A stretch of DNA of 64,000 nt from Miscanthus floridulus (GCF_019320115.1 NC_089584.1:76756791-76820790), one strand, 5' to 3'. Positions 23,301 to 35,167 are shown, counted from the stretch's first letter. A program made the numbers and translations. Notes: generated by a model from the sequence alone, not told the origin.

Positions 23301-26300
23301 ATAAAAGCAGACTGTATACTTTCTGAAGTCCTGAAATTGCAATTACCTTGTAGATAAACTCGTAGAGTCAGTTTGCACATTTTGAGGGGCCACCGACTGA
23401 ACAATACAAGGAAATAAATAGAAGATTTAGATGTCCTACAAGATTAGCAGCATATAAAAACCAAAATTTTAGTTCAGGGGCTGATAAAGTTGCCCCAATT
23501 TTAACAAACCTCTAAAACACAGATCTGCGCAACATTATCACGAAATCCAAGCTTGTTGAACTCAATGTCCTCTTCATAGCGCAACTGGAACCTGATAAGA
23601 CATGACACAAGCTAAAGTTGGAAATTTTTCATATGTTCAGCATGGTGAAATGTGAAACAAACTTTGGATCACATCAAAATAAGGAATTTTGAACCAATTA
23701 CCTTGTTGTTCTCCAAAAAATAGCACATCCATCAGCTGCATCTCCAGTCCGTATCTGTCACCCATTCAGCAAAAAAAAGATTGTCATACAGTCAAGAAGA
23801 TTCAAGAAAAAAAGGTGTTCCTCTTTTGCCAATGGAACCTAATAAAGTTTCAAAATCACATGTTTTATTCAATTAATTAAAATTATTATGTTAATGTAAC
23901 TACAAAGTAGCCAGTCTCTCTTAACAACATGTTGCTAAAAGTGTCATATAGAAGAGTAAAACAGCATTGAAAACATTACCTTCCATCTGCCATTATATCC
24001 TCGGCTTGCCATTTCTTGTTCAAGGTCTGTAAATTTGTCAACCTCCTAAAAGCACAAAGGGATACAATGCAAACATTCATCAAAGGGATTGACAGGTACT
24101 CTATATATATATGCTACTCCCTCCATTCCAAATTATAAGACGTTTTGGCTTTTCTAGGTCCAATATTTTTTTCTATGTACATAGATATACATTATGTCTA
24201 GGTACATGCTAAAAGTAATGTATCTAAAAAAGCCAAAACATCTTATAATTTGGAATGGAGGGAGTACTAAACAATAGCGGACTCTGACAAAAATCAAAGA
24301 AATGTTCATCAAAAGGTTTCATCGAGTATAAAGAACTGGCCCATTATATCCTGTTCATGACATTTAATTGCAAACATCATATGGATCCATAGTCACAAAT
24401 TTTTATGTTTGATAATAAAAAAGCAGGAGGACCTGCTAAGATAAGTATGCTACAGCACTCTTCTTGTGAACTATCTGAAGACATTCTTGTGAACTACCTG
24501 AAGACATAGAATGTCTGGAGACCACAGGCCGAACTCAAACAGTAACTTATCCCTTGCGCCAGTTCCAATCCAGGATGAAAGATGGTATTCGTTCATAAAG
24601 AAACTGGTGCTCCTGGGCCAGATAGTCCGCAAGTATATTGTATGATAGAACCTTAAACCTCTCTGTACAATCAAAAGTGCAATGTGTAAAATATTAAAGG
24701 TGATATGTAAACTTTACTTGAAATAATGATAATGAGGAGCACATACACATAATGGTCACTCAAGTCAAGACGAAAGGCAAACATTGTCACTAAAATAATG
24801 AGAATTTCACATACATAATTGGTCCTAAGTCTGCTTGAGATCGAAATACTGAATAAGTCCATTGGAAAGATAGGACAGGAAGGTAATAACAAGCAACACA
24901 TTCAATGTCCATAAACACATTGAGTGCAACTATAGCTCAGTAATTAATACGCACAAATCTAATTGCAACCCATTCACAACTTTAGTTAAATGGCTGGTGC
25001 CATTCTCATCCAGACAGCTTTTTAAGGAATGAGTTCCATCATTTCTCTGTTGGGATCGCTGCTACTGCTCCTCAGGAAGTAGTCGTGGGTGTAGGCGGGC
25101 ATGGTCTGTATGCGCGGCGGTGAGGTCGCGACGCCGTCCTGGCGGCCAGGCGTCGAGAATGGAAGTGAGTGCACGAGAGAGACAGAGGGAGCGGGAGAGA
25201 TTAATCAATCTCCAGCTAAACTTCTCATTAACCAAGTGTTCAGGCTTTATAGCCAAATCCTAACAAACTCACCAATCTGACTAACAACTCCAAATGGACT
25301 AACTAAACCAAATCTGAGATCCTATATTCTAGGAACGGCGCCCACACTGGACGCGATCACCACTGCTGAGGCCGCGCGCGTCTTGCTGAGCATCGCTCAG
25401 CCACTGGCTGCTGCTTACGGTGCTGATAGACCTGGTCCCACCATAACATCCTCACTCCTCACTTGTTTTGTTTGGTTTGTGGAATGGAATAGGTTGATGC
25501 ATCATCACCTCATTCCTCACAAGCTAATAATTAGTACTAGTGTGAGCCTGTGAGGAATGAAGTCGTTCCACCAAATTTGAGGAATGGACTCACGATGCAT
25601 CACCTCTCTCATCTAGAATGGTTTGATTTCTCGAATCCAAACACCCTATAAATGTAAACAACAGAACCAGGGTATCCGGAGGATTAGCTACACAATTCTA
25701 GGAGCAGACAAGTGGCAAACATTGAAAAGAGTTACCAGCTTGATGTGGCGGCCTCTGCTTCGCAAAGCGCCACCGTCGGCGGTAATCTGCCAGCCTCAGA
25801 GGCAGCTGCGGTGCGCCAGGACGGAACCCTGCACTCGGTGCCCCGCGCCCATGCGGCGGGCGCAGGTGCCCGTGAACGTACGGGTTCGGAGCCCCGTAGC
25901 CGTACTGAGGCCCCGGCGGCAGCGACTGCTGCTGCTGCTGCGGGTGGCCGTAGTTGTACGGCACAAACCCATAAGGCGGGCTCGGCTGCTGCGTCTGGCC
26001 GTATCCGTAGCCATAGCCGTAGCCATACTGCGGTTGGTGAGGGTGAGGCCCCTGCCTGTAGGGCGGCGGAGGCCCGCGGCCGCCGCCGCCGCCGCCGCGA
26101 CGCAGGGATTCGTTGGCGGCGCGCACGGCGCTGAGATGGGAATCCCCGCTGACGATCTCGGCGGCCGCGTCCGGGGGCGGCGGCGAGGGCCTTCCTGAGT
26201 AGCCGCGGTGAGGGCGGGGGTAGCCTCTGCGCTGCAAGGTAAAGGTAGGAGGAGAGATGGTTTATTAGACGCGAGAGATTGAGAGGGGGATGTCACGAGA

Positions 26301-26350
26301 GGTGAGGAATCGGGAGGGAGGCATACGCTATAGGAGGCGGGGGAGGACAT
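17312..26350 (-). CDS. CCR4-6: CCR4 homolog 6-like poly(A) deadenylase, 15 exons, with a one-base frameshift
   Basis: Exons (minus): 26327-26350, 25736-26231, 24498-24662, 23980-24045, 23702-23754, 23510-23591, 23347-23396, 22445-22535, 19484-19576, 19319-19351, 19144-19235, 17916-19014, 17637-17722, 17469-17553, 17312-17365. All introns are GT-AG except the one after 17916, which is GC-AG (GAG|gcaagt). The N-terminus is Tyr/Gly/Gln/Pro-rich ([12 protein letters not shown]). The exonuclease-endonuclease-phosphatase fold follows, with [33 protein letters not shown] and C-terminal [12 protein letters not shown] catalytic blocks. The 366-codon exon at 17916 inserts an acidic, disordered stretch inside the nuclease, as in the homolog 6 type. 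Such enzymes trim mRNA poly(A) tails. Exon lengths sum to 2569 nt, one over a multiple of three: an extra base in CCC at 24551-24553 puts TAA at 24547-24549, giving about 211 aa instead of about 855. It is either a recent null or a sequencing error; every other exon is intact. Confidence 0.88.
20066..22310 (-). mobile_element. RTE-clade LINE, 5'-truncated, in a CCR4-6 intron
   Basis: A perfect 18-bp target duplication (TTCTTGATTCTAATACAA at 20048-20065 and 22311-22328) brackets the element. On the minus strand it ends CTTGGGACTGAAAGGCT then TGTTGTTATTGTTG, the TTG-type tail of plant RTE elements. Reverse-transcriptase pieces are split over frames: [10 protein letters not shown] and a [15 protein letters not shown] block (about 21137-21673), then [19 protein letters not shown] and [10 protein letters not shown] (about 20823-21140), then [20 protein letters not shown] (about 20228-20533). 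At least three frameshifts make it inactive. It has the same orientation as the host gene and lengthens the intron between exons 8 and 9 to 2.9 kb. Confidence 0.9.
24117..24264. mobile_element. Stowaway MITE in a CCR4-6 intron
   Basis: A 148-bp element starts CTCCCTCCATTCCAAATTAT and ends ATAATTTGGAATGGAGGGAG, flanked by TA. It belongs to the same family as the copy at 12402, including the AAGACGTTTTGGCTTTTCTAG block. It lies between exons 3 and 4. Confidence 0.9.
25040..25450. other. GC-rich insertion-like block in a CCR4-6 intron
   Basis: Inside the intron between exons 2 and 3, composition changes abruptly at about 25050 to sequence with GCGGCGGTGAGGTCGCGACG and later GCCGCGCGCGTCTTGCTGAG, ending near 25445. 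It starts TGTTGGGATCGCTG, which would suit an LTR end, but no partner, PBS or target duplication was found. Unclassified. Confidence 0.35.
25455..25640. mobile_element. MITE-like foldback in a CCR4-6 intron
   Basis: CCTCATTCCTCACA at about 25508 pairs with TGTGAGGAATGAAG at about 25548, and GATGCATCATCACC recurs as GATGCATCACC nearby. Outer ends (TTTGGTTTGTGG and AATCCAAACACC) are also roughly inverted. The structure is clear; borders and family are not. Confidence 0.45.
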
Positions 26351-27700
26351 GGCGGCGGCGCGGCGTAGAAAGGCGGAGGAGGCGAGGCGCATCACTCTCG
26401 CTCACGGCGGCGGCGGACTCGGCACGGCTGCATTCGAATCAACCAGTCACCGAGGGGCGACGGCGGCGGTGTCTCGTGGCTGCGGCCTGCGGGCGGTGAC
26501 GGGACCGGAAGCATGTGCTACGGTACGCGAATACGCGATAATATTTATGTATACACCTTCGCATACGTTGACACGTACAACATGCCCAGTATGACCGTAT
26601 TCTGGACCCCAAAGCGGACTCCAGATGTACGTATACGGCGATCCTGCAAACCAGCCACAGCTACCAAACGTCCAAACGGAAGTACGATTTGTGAGCATTT
26701 CAATCGGCACGTCAATTCGTCCTACAACTGCCTGATATAAGACGATTTTCGCTTGAGTCACGGTGCTCCCTCCACCCCAAAATAGAATTGTGTCGTTGTC
26801 GCTTTTCGTGGAATTAAACGTTTTAAATTTGGAACCAAATATATTAGAGATAAACATATTACTAATATTTTTCTACAAATCCTGCAACATGAATACCATA
26901 GCGATAATTATTCTGAGACAGGAAGCAATATTTGGTTTGGTGAATGTACCAATACAGAATGATTTGATTCAAAATACAAACCTGACGGCGGTATTTGTAT
27001 TGTGTTGTACTCCCTCAGTCCCAAGATAAGTATCGTTTTGAGTTTCGTACATGTCGAACTTTCTTAAGTTTGACAAGATTTATAAAAAATAATAGCAATT
27101 TTTTTATCTCAGAATAAATTTATTATAAAATATTCAATAATAATTCTAATGATACTTATTATGCATTATAAATATTAACGATTTTGTGTGTATATTTAGT
27201 CAAATGGTAATACTGGGTTAAGGCGTTCGTCCATTCGGACGCTTGCTTGTTGAACCTATGGACCGGCCCAAACAACCTGACTGTTGCAAATATCACACAT
27301 AGCCTTGTCTCCACCGCGCACTGCTCCTCTCTCACAGCCTCACAGTCACAGGCTCCCAGCCTACCGCTGTCCAGACCCGCACTCGAGGCCTCCCGTGTGG
27401 TCCTAACTCCGGCAACAATGCCTATCGCAGTGCGCCCACATCCACCAACCTTCTCCTACTCGTCCTGCTTCCTTCTCCTCCCCGCACCGCTCCATCCTGC
27501 CTGCTGCAGGCGCTCTACCATGAGTCGGCGAGCCTCCACGACAGATGCTCCAACAAGTAGGCGAGGGGAGGAGCTTCGTGTGACATCGCCTCGCCGGTGA
27601 TCGAGTTGCCCGCACCGCTGTCGCACAAGCGAGCTTCGCGCCGCCGTCGACCTCCGCGTCGGCCTTGAGCTCCGCAACGACCAGCCCCCATTCGTCCAAG
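26351..27700. promoter_or_regulatory. 5' region of the CCR4-6 gene and MITE-like fragments
   Basis: Immediately upstream (minus sense) of the CCR4-6 start the DNA is GC-rich to about 26500, as expected for a grass housekeeping-type promoter. An in-frame upstream ATG lies at 26392-26390 and would add 14 residues. Further out, CTCCCTCCACCCCAAAATAG (26765) and CTCCCTCAGTCCCAAGATAA (27010) look like left ends of Stowaway-like MITEs without clear right ends. No other gene is recognised. Confidence 0.4.
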
Positions 27701-27719
27701 CAACAAGGTGACATTGCGT

Positions 27720-28085
27720 TGAGAGCGCATGTTACAAATGTATGTTTTCAAGTGTTTCAGAAGTTTCAAAGGTATGTTGCAATGGTTATACATGTATGTT
27801 TCAAGTGTATGTTCTAAATGTTTTATCTGTTTCAGACAGCATGTTGCAAGTGTTTTATTTGGAAGTTGCAAAACTAGATCGAGATGTTGCATGTATGCAA
27901 GTATTTCAAGGCGTTTTCATACATATGTTGCAAGTGTTTCATCTTAATGTTTTCGTATGTTTGCAATGGATACACACATGTTTTCCAGTTTTTTCTGTTG
28001 CTTTTGCAAGTGTTTCAGGCGTATGTTTAGTAAGTGTTTCAGCTGTTTCAGACGTATGTTGCAAGTATTTCATCTAGATATTACA
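27720..28085. repeat. Degenerate GTATGTTGCAAGTGTTTCA repeat
   Basis: Variants of ATGTTGCAAGTGTTTCA recur more than ten times in about 360 bp, at irregular spacing and with intervening words such as TGTTTCAGACGTATGTTGCA. One plus-strand frame stays open because of the regular composition, but no protein family is recognised. It resembles transposon-associated repeats of grasses. Confidence 0.55.
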
Positions 28086-28089
28086 AAAG

Positions 28090-30640
28090 TAAATCGGATA
28101 TTACACATGTTGCAATAGGACCCACCTACCGCAGGCGGTGTTACACCATAAATCACTTACTAAAATATGTCATAAGCATCATGTTTAAATGTTATTGCAT
28201 GTGATAATATGAACTAGTGAAGCGGTGTAATTTAAACGAACCGTAAAAACTTAAAACGAAAGGTTGTTCGTGACTTATGAAATTATCAAATAAGGATGTT
28301 CGCGAATTTTTATTGAACGAAAACGCTATAGAACATACATGAGAGGCCTAAATAAAGTTGGAAGTCTAAGGATTGTAGTTGACAGTGAAATACTTGGTGT
28401 AGAGAAATAATTGGGTTAAGTACAAATTTCAATAGCTTAAAAATGCGACTAGAAATAGAAATCCGATTATAACTTAGAAAATTTCTTGAACTTTGGAAAG
28501 GGTAGACATTGCTTTGTTCATCAATTTTTGTAGAAAAATTTAGTTAAGATGTAGAGTAGTGTCATGGCCTATTTTAGTAGCCTAATGTACCCTCTAAAGT
28601 ATGGTGAAGATGGTTTGGGTGTTTGGCCAACCGATTAGTTGATTTAGACGCTTTAAAAAGCGTGCATGGCACGGCCTCGATCGGTTTCCTCGTGTAGGCA
28701 CGGTCACCACGCCCCTGAGCCACGACGTCGACACGCCGTCCGCCCGCACGCGCTTGGCCACGCTCGGCTGGCCACTGTGGCCAGCAGCCCTGGCGCGCAG
28801 TTGCCCCACCTCACTATCGCGCTGTTGTCGTCGTAGTCCCAGTTGCGCGTTGCGCGCTGCCGCTGGCACCGCTGCAGGTGCCACTGGGTACGCACGTGTT
28901 CGCTCTGCTGCACTGCCCTGTTCCATGTTGCGTCGTCGTCGTGTCCGTGTTGATCTGCCGCACCTCTACGCTGTCGCCGGCCATGTGCGTGTCGCCCTAC
29001 CGCGAGCACGTGGGTGCACCATCGTCGCTATGCCATTTATGGCACTGTGGCTGCGCAGGCCACGACTAATCGGGCGCTGCACGCCCGTCGGCCAGCGCCG
29101 GCGTGTGGGCCTTCTGGTCCCGCCGCTCGCGTCCCACCAAGGTATGGACGAGCCGAGCCCATTGACGCGCCGTCTCTCACTTTTCCTCTTTCCCCCTCTG
29201 TTTCTCTCTGCTGCCACCGTCGCCTTGCGCCCACGAGTGTGCCAGAGATAGGTCACCTCTATTCAATTTGGCTCGTCCGCACCTCCGCCCTCACGTCTCC
29301 TCGTCGTCTGACCCCTCACCGTCTTGATGACGGCCCGACCAGGCGCCAATTTAGCGTCTTCCTGTCGGTATGCCGTTAAGGCCGCGCCACTGGCCATGAC
29401 TGAGGGTAGACTTCCCATCTTTCCAACCGAGCCCAATTGCCCACGCCTATAGGTGTGCCTTGCCGTCCTCTTTGTCATGCGTGCCTCGGCTTAGTCGCTG
29501 TTGACACCAATTTTGGCATACCAAAAAATGTGTGAAAACATTTATACCATATTAAATAAAATGGTATAGATGACCAAGTTTTATATGAATATGATATAGA
29601 CAAATAAAGAATAATATAACATCGCTAAAGAGGAAAAGAAGGTGGAGCAAAAAGAAAAAGGAGACACACATGTACATATATGCATGAGCGTATTCACGCC
29701 TGGAAAGAAAATGAAACTAATGTACGTGTATATATATATGAGGTTGGCTATAAAATATAGTGCATACAAATATGCACGATGAGTGAAGGTGTATACCTAT
29801 GTAGGGTTCTGAATTCTAAAGGGGTTGAGAGCAGGGTCTATCATATAAGTGATGTGGTGATTATTCAAAAGGAGAAAGAAAAAGATAATGACTTATGCAA
29901 ATGTATATGCACATACGGGACAAGTCGGACCATGGATACTCTCATACGGCGCTGCGGGAGTAAATAAGTATTATCACATTTCCTTAATTACTGCAAGTAA
30001 AAAATAGAAAAGCAATAATAAATAAATAGTAGACCGTCCAAACGCCAGGCAAGGAAGAAACTGTTGTGCGCGCTTGGCATATTCAAACATGGTCAAAAGG
30101 CTCCAAATCGCTGCCGCAAGACCAAGTCATACAACTCCCATGGACGAACGCACGTTCAACGAGCGCTTGCGCTCTCGTTCAAAGATCAAACGCGACGGCC
30201 TCATTAGCTCCTGAAAATCAAATAAAAAGAGAGCCATTTTGCCTGGCAACTCCTGTTGGCTTCTGCTCTATAAATAGAGAATGACCACAGATGCTCGAGA
30301 CGACCCCGCTCCCTGATCAGAAAAGCAAGCACCGCTAGGCTGTCGCGTTGCTCTCCCACACATACACACATACAGACCACCACCCCGGCTCTCTGATCCA
30401 AAACACCGTTAGGCTGCCGGTTCACCGCTCTGCCGTGCGGAAGGCACCAGAAGCTCGCTGCAAGAAGCGACGTTGGCTCTAGGGTCCCTAAGAAGGTGAG
30501 AGGCCTCAGGGCACGTCTCTGATCCTACCTCCCATCCTGCTTCTTATCTCCAGTCGTTTCATCCACAAGCGTTATCATCGGCAACTTCATCGATGAGCCT
30601 TGCGTCCTCTATTCTGGTATAAACAGGGTCAGTGAGGATG
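28090..30640. other. Gene-free mixed repeat DNA
   Basis: 28090-28600 is AT-rich, 28620-29480 is strongly GC-rich with many long but overlapping frames on both strands, and 29500-30050 is AT-rich again. The sharp changes suggest old LTR or transposon pieces. No domain, LTR pair or splice-consistent gene could be supported. Confidence 0.35.
30266..30279 (+). promoter_or_regulatory. Promoter-like TATA region
   Basis: CTCTATAAATAGAG is followed by a C-rich, ATG-poor leader and by AGAAGGTGAGAGG, a possible splice donor, at about 30490. This is the layout of a promoter with a 5' UTR intron, but the first inverted-repeat arm starts at 30654 and no coding exon follows. It could be an orphaned gene promoter or part of an LTR. 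Confidence 0.4.
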
Positions 30641-30653
30641 GTGCTATGCGCAT

Positions 30654-31132
30654 GGGCTGCAAGCCTAATTTTTTACAATTTAATCCTTTTTTTGAAGAAA
30701 ATTTACATTTGGCCCCCTAGGAGACTTAAACTCATCTTTGGACCATGTGATCGGTGCCACGACTCATGGCGCCGAGGTAACACGTCTCGGCGCCACAGAT
30801 CTTGGCGCTGAAGTGCCTGGCCAAAATCCTAGTGGCGTTGACATGGCCGGTACCTCGACGCCATAATACATGGCGCCGAGGTCAGCGCCACGGATCTTGG
30901 CGTCGACCTCGGCGCCACGAACTCTGGCACCGAGCTGGACCATGCTGCTTTTGCACAGGCGGCCACTGTGGCTTGTCGCCTCTGCCTCCTACGCTGCCAT
31001 TGTGATCGGCTACTGAGAAAAGACTACTGGTGCAACCTTTTTCTCATCTCTCAAATCACTGGAGTGCATCAGTGCATGGCTACAGAAAAAAAGACTGTTG
31101 CTGCTTGTGATGGCTGGTTTGGTGTCAACAAA
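30654..31132 (+). repeat. Arm A of a long inverted repeat (GGCGCC-rich)
   Basis: This ~480-bp segment starts GGGCTGCAAGCCTAATTTTT, contains many TGGCGCCGAG/CTCGGCGCCA words, and ends with TGTTGCTGCTTGTGATGGCT. It matches 57612-58090 in inverse orientation along its whole length. With the chromovirus removed, the arms are only about 1-2 kb apart, so together they look like a foldback or long-TIR DNA transposon. No target duplication could be fixed at the outer ends. Confidence 0.7.
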
Positions 31133-31554
31133 CGCAAGTCTACTGCAGCACATTATCCTGCACTTATTGCGTGATGTTTGAGTTTCCCAAATCTTAAATT
31201 CTAATTTTCAAGCAAATACTCTACGTACTATTAGGAGCGATTCCAAAAGGTCTTATAGTTGTAATATGCAAATAGGCTATATCAATGTATCATACTCGGA
31301 CATGGAATATATTTGCGTGATTGTAAAGCATCTAAGAATGGTAATGAATGTCAGCAAAGAAGCATTTCTCAAAAGCAAGTACAGTAAAACTTAAGAAACA
31401 AGATATGAAGTGTAAATTAACATGCTATGGATGGACTGCTAGCTGCGGTTCACAACATCCACAAGATTAGAACATAGAGCTGTAGTGGAGAAGATATTGT
31501 TTACCTTCAAAGGAACACTGACCAACTCCATCTGCTACATCCATACACCAAACC

Positions 31555-34500
31555 TGTAACACCTCGGGTGTTTAAATACTAAAACCTGTCATGTCATCAT
31601 ATGTATTGCACCTCATTTTAGTGTTAGTAAATTTTTTTGATATGCATACATTAAAACAAGTTTACATTTATGTTATATGTGTTGACTTGTATGGTTTGAA
31701 TCAAGTTCAAAATCTTTGTATTGAATTGAATTTCCGAAAACCCTGATTTTTAGTATTTAAATTCTACCCGTGAAAACCTAATTCAAAATCTAAGCACATT
31801 TTGGGGATGAGCCTAAAAGCAAAAGTGTAGAGCTTGTCAAGATGTACAAAGTTGGTTTCTGGAGTTTTCAAAGTTGTTATATAAAATTTGAAGTAATTTG
31901 AAAAGGCGAAATGTACTTAAAGTGTCCCTTTTTTATTTTAAACTTGCATTTCAAAATGTAGACATAATTTGTGTGTGGTTATTAAAGAAAAGTTGTAGAA
32001 CTTTCAATTTGGAACAACTTTTATTTTTGGAGATTTTTGAGTTACTATACAAATTTGGGAGTAATTTGGGAAATTAGGTGAGTGGCAATTCTGTAATTTC
32101 GGTGAACAATACCCACGGGCGAACACCTCACCGCCGGCGACCTTCTCCTGGCTTCCAGTCGCGCCCGTGGCCTTCTTCGGCTTCGCGCTGGCTTGAGCAA
32201 GCTGCTGTGTGTTATCTCCTCGCTTCCTGGCCACTCTACAAAGCTTGTGCCGTCACCGTTCTTCTCTTTTCCTCTCCTCTGTTTTTCCCTAACGCCACCG
32301 CCATAGCTCTGTTGAGCTCACGCCGTTGTCGAAGCGCCGTTCCAGTCGCAGCAAAGCTATCACAGCTCCGCTTGCTCCTCGCGCACCCAGCTGACCCACC
32401 CTTGCAGCTTGACTTCATCGGGAAACATCGCTCGTTGCCTTTCTTCCTCACGGCCGGTAGCATCGCCGTCACGTGCGCTTCACCGTGGCCATAGCTCTAC
32501 GGTGAGCCTCTGCTCTTGCGAAGCCTGGTTCCAGCTTCACCGGGTTGCCGTGATGCTCTGTGATTGCTTGATTTCTCCGTTTATCCTTTACAGTCGCCGG
32601 AACACCGCCATCGACGACCGTTTGCTCCACCGTGGCTGCTGTGCTCGTCGACCCACTTCCTCGTTGATCCTCCGGCTCGACCATCGACTCCAGCGTGTTC
32701 AGGGTGAGCTCTTGAGTCTTCCTGGGCCATTTATTTAACCGCTACCAGTTCTGTTTCGCTGACGTAGCGTAGCCGCACCATCGTGTCTGCCATGGCCGGC
32801 ATCGAGCTCGAATTGTGGAGTGATTAGTGCAATTAGTGCTACCTCTAGGTGCGCCTTGTCGTTGTGATCACGTTGGTACCCTTGCTATCGCCGTTGATCT
32901 CACCGGCGGCGAGAAATCACCGGTCAGGCAAGCGTCGTCGTCGTAGTTAGCGTGGGGAACAGTGCCGACAGGTGGGGTCAAGATGTCAGTAGCCATGGGT
33001 TTTGAAAATGAATTTTCTATTTTTTTAGAAATGGATGAATAGTGTAAGTTTTTGTTATTTTTGTGTAGAATTAATTAGAGCTCTAAAAATTATGAAACTT
33101 TTTGTGTGACCTCTCTGTGATATAAACATTTTAGGAAAAATATGAATTGTTGATTTTCAGTAATTTTTGAATATGATAAAAATTGCTCTAATTAATTAAT
33201 AAATGAGCTTCCATGATTTTTCTAGGCTTTATTATTTATCCAAAAATTATAAAAATTGTTTTGCCACTTAGTTATCATGGGATAAGTCTTCATAAAAATT
33301 TTGAGCTCATTTGGAGAAAGTTGATTTATTTCATAGCTTTTAATTAAATAATTAATTCATAAAAGCAAATAGTAGACCTTAATGATTTAGGTTTTTGTTT
33401 GAATTTTGGATTGAGTGATGACCTTAGGTTATTAGTATAAAATAATTCTTGATACTTAAAGTAAGTGTTTGAGTTTTTAGAAATGTTTAGTAGTTGTTGG
33501 TTTGCAACTATGCCGCGAAGGAAATTTTTTTCAAGTTGTTAATTTTTGCATCCATTGTCAAGCATCATATTTCGTATCACGCATCATATTAAACATGGCA
33601 TTGTTACTACGTGTAGTGAACGAAAGCAAGAATGTGGTAGTGAATCAGGTTGAGGAGGAGGTTAATCCGCCTGTTGAGGTCGGGTTTGATAATTGTGGAA
33701 CGTCTTCGGAACCCGACTTTTCCGACAACCAAGGCAAGCCCCGGATGCATTTAAACCTACCTTGTGTTTTACAAATTTATATCGCTTTTGCTTTTAAATA
33801 CTACATTAAGTGATTAGGAGTTGAGTGAAAACCTAATTGGTGCATTACCAACCTTGTTCTTTTCATATCAACCTTATTACCCGTTAATCCGAGAATAGTT
33901 TATTTATGCTTAGCCATGCTTAGAACGATAAAAGTCAGATGATTTCCGGTCACCTGCGAGATATAAATGGTTTTTCTTGGATACAATTGGTTATTTATGC
34001 TATCATGAGATATAATCTTGTGGAGTAATAAATCTAGACCGAGCAGACTCGATGTATGGGAGCCACAAGACATGGAGGTCTTAGTGAGCGGGTTCTTTCC
34101 GCCTATGTCGATTAAGACACGTCTGTTGTTGAATTGCATGAGGTGAGACTTTGTAGTACTAGCCACATACTTCGGTAAGCCTTAACTTGACTATTCTATT
34201 ACAAGAATGGCTACTCAGCGCACTGGGAGTGGAGAGATGGCGAGAATAGCGTGTACCCACATGGCAATGGGCTTGGATTGGTGGAGTACTGTATTCTCGG
34301 GTGGTGTAGACCCGTTCTTGTTTTAGAGGATCTGAGGGCCGGTTGGTATATGTAGGTCAGGGACCTACATATGTCGTGTGGTTGGGAATCCCCTAGCTAA
34401 GTTATAATCGGTTTCGAATCATCGTTGCTCCTCGGTTATGGAGACTCAACTCACTATTCATCATCGTAGTTAATAAATGAAACTTGAGGAAGATTTGAGA

Positions 34501-35167
34501 AAGAGTTTTGATATGAAGTTCATGATCTCATTACGGATCATGGCAGATTCATATATGGTCTTTATGAAGAATTAAATGTTGAATGAATCTCTTTAAAGAG
34601 CTTTTACGCAAATGAACTTTGAGTCTTGCTAAAGCCCTACCTTGAATCCCTGAGCCTGCATTCTTAAGCATACTCTATTTATATTTCGGTTAAGTCTTGT
34701 TGAGTACTATTGTACTCAGGGTTCGTTAACCCTTGTTGTAGGTGAGCCTCATGGGTAGGTCTGTCTTGGACCGTGCTGCATGACTGTTGTTCAGGTCGAT
34801 GATGATAAGTGAATGTGTGGCCCTTAGGCAGGGCACTTTCTTTGTGTGTTATGTTTATGTTAATTATGCCACTCCAGTACTATGGTTTGTAATAATAATC
34901 GTACTTAGTTTATGAAACAACTATTTTGTAAATTAAGTTATTATAAGACTTCCGCTATTTTACTCTGATGTAGATATTTGAATAAATGTTGTATTACTGC
35001 AATGACTCTATAATGGGATCCTGCTCGGAAAATCGTGGATGATTCGAGGTTCCCTAGGGACACCTGGCAGTCTTCTTAAGTTACCGGGAACATATGCATA
35101 GTCGTTCAGAGGTCATTGGACAGTGACAGGTGCATGTGGGCCCTATAATTTAGGAGGTTCTGCCACA
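31555..35167 (+). repeat. 5' LTR of the chromovirus
   Basis: TG...CA LTR of 3613 bp, long for the family. It includes a GC-rich part (about 32100-32990), AT-rich parts, and a 72-codon open frame at 33595-33813 that is also open in the 3' LTR. It is immediately followed by the PBS region. Confidence 0.92.
33595..33813 (+). CDS. Small LTR-borne open frame, 72 codons
   Basis: Starts MALLLRVVNESKNVVV and contains an acidic EEEVNPPVEVG stretch. The equivalent frame at 55401-55619 in the 3' LTR has the same length, start and stop with only three residue differences. Possibly a real small ORF, possibly only a conserved LTR segment. No domain is recognised. Confidence 0.3.
   Translation: MALLLRVVNESKNVVVNQVEEEVNPPVEVGFDNCGTSSEPDFSDNQGKPRMHLNLPCVLQIYIAFAFKYYIK

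Noticed and set aside
25623..26198. Plus-strand open frames opposite CCR4-6 exon 2
   Set aside because: They mirror the Tyr/Gly/Gln-rich coding exon, whose reading frame and splice sites are well supported on the minus strand.
27720..28085. CRISPR-like or satellite array made of ATGTTGCAAGTGTTTCA
   Set aside because: Spacing is irregular and copies are diverged, and the context is a plant nuclear genome. It is better called a degenerate repeat.
28594..29380. Several long overlapping open frames on both strands in GC-rich DNA
   Set aside because: High GC removes stop codons in all frames, no domain or splice-consistent model was found, and frames on opposite strands are equally open.
30266..30620. 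Possible endogenous pararetrovirus promoter and leader
   Set aside because: A TATA box and a C-rich leader are present, but no primer-binding site, movement-protein, coat or RT sequence of that kind is nearby.
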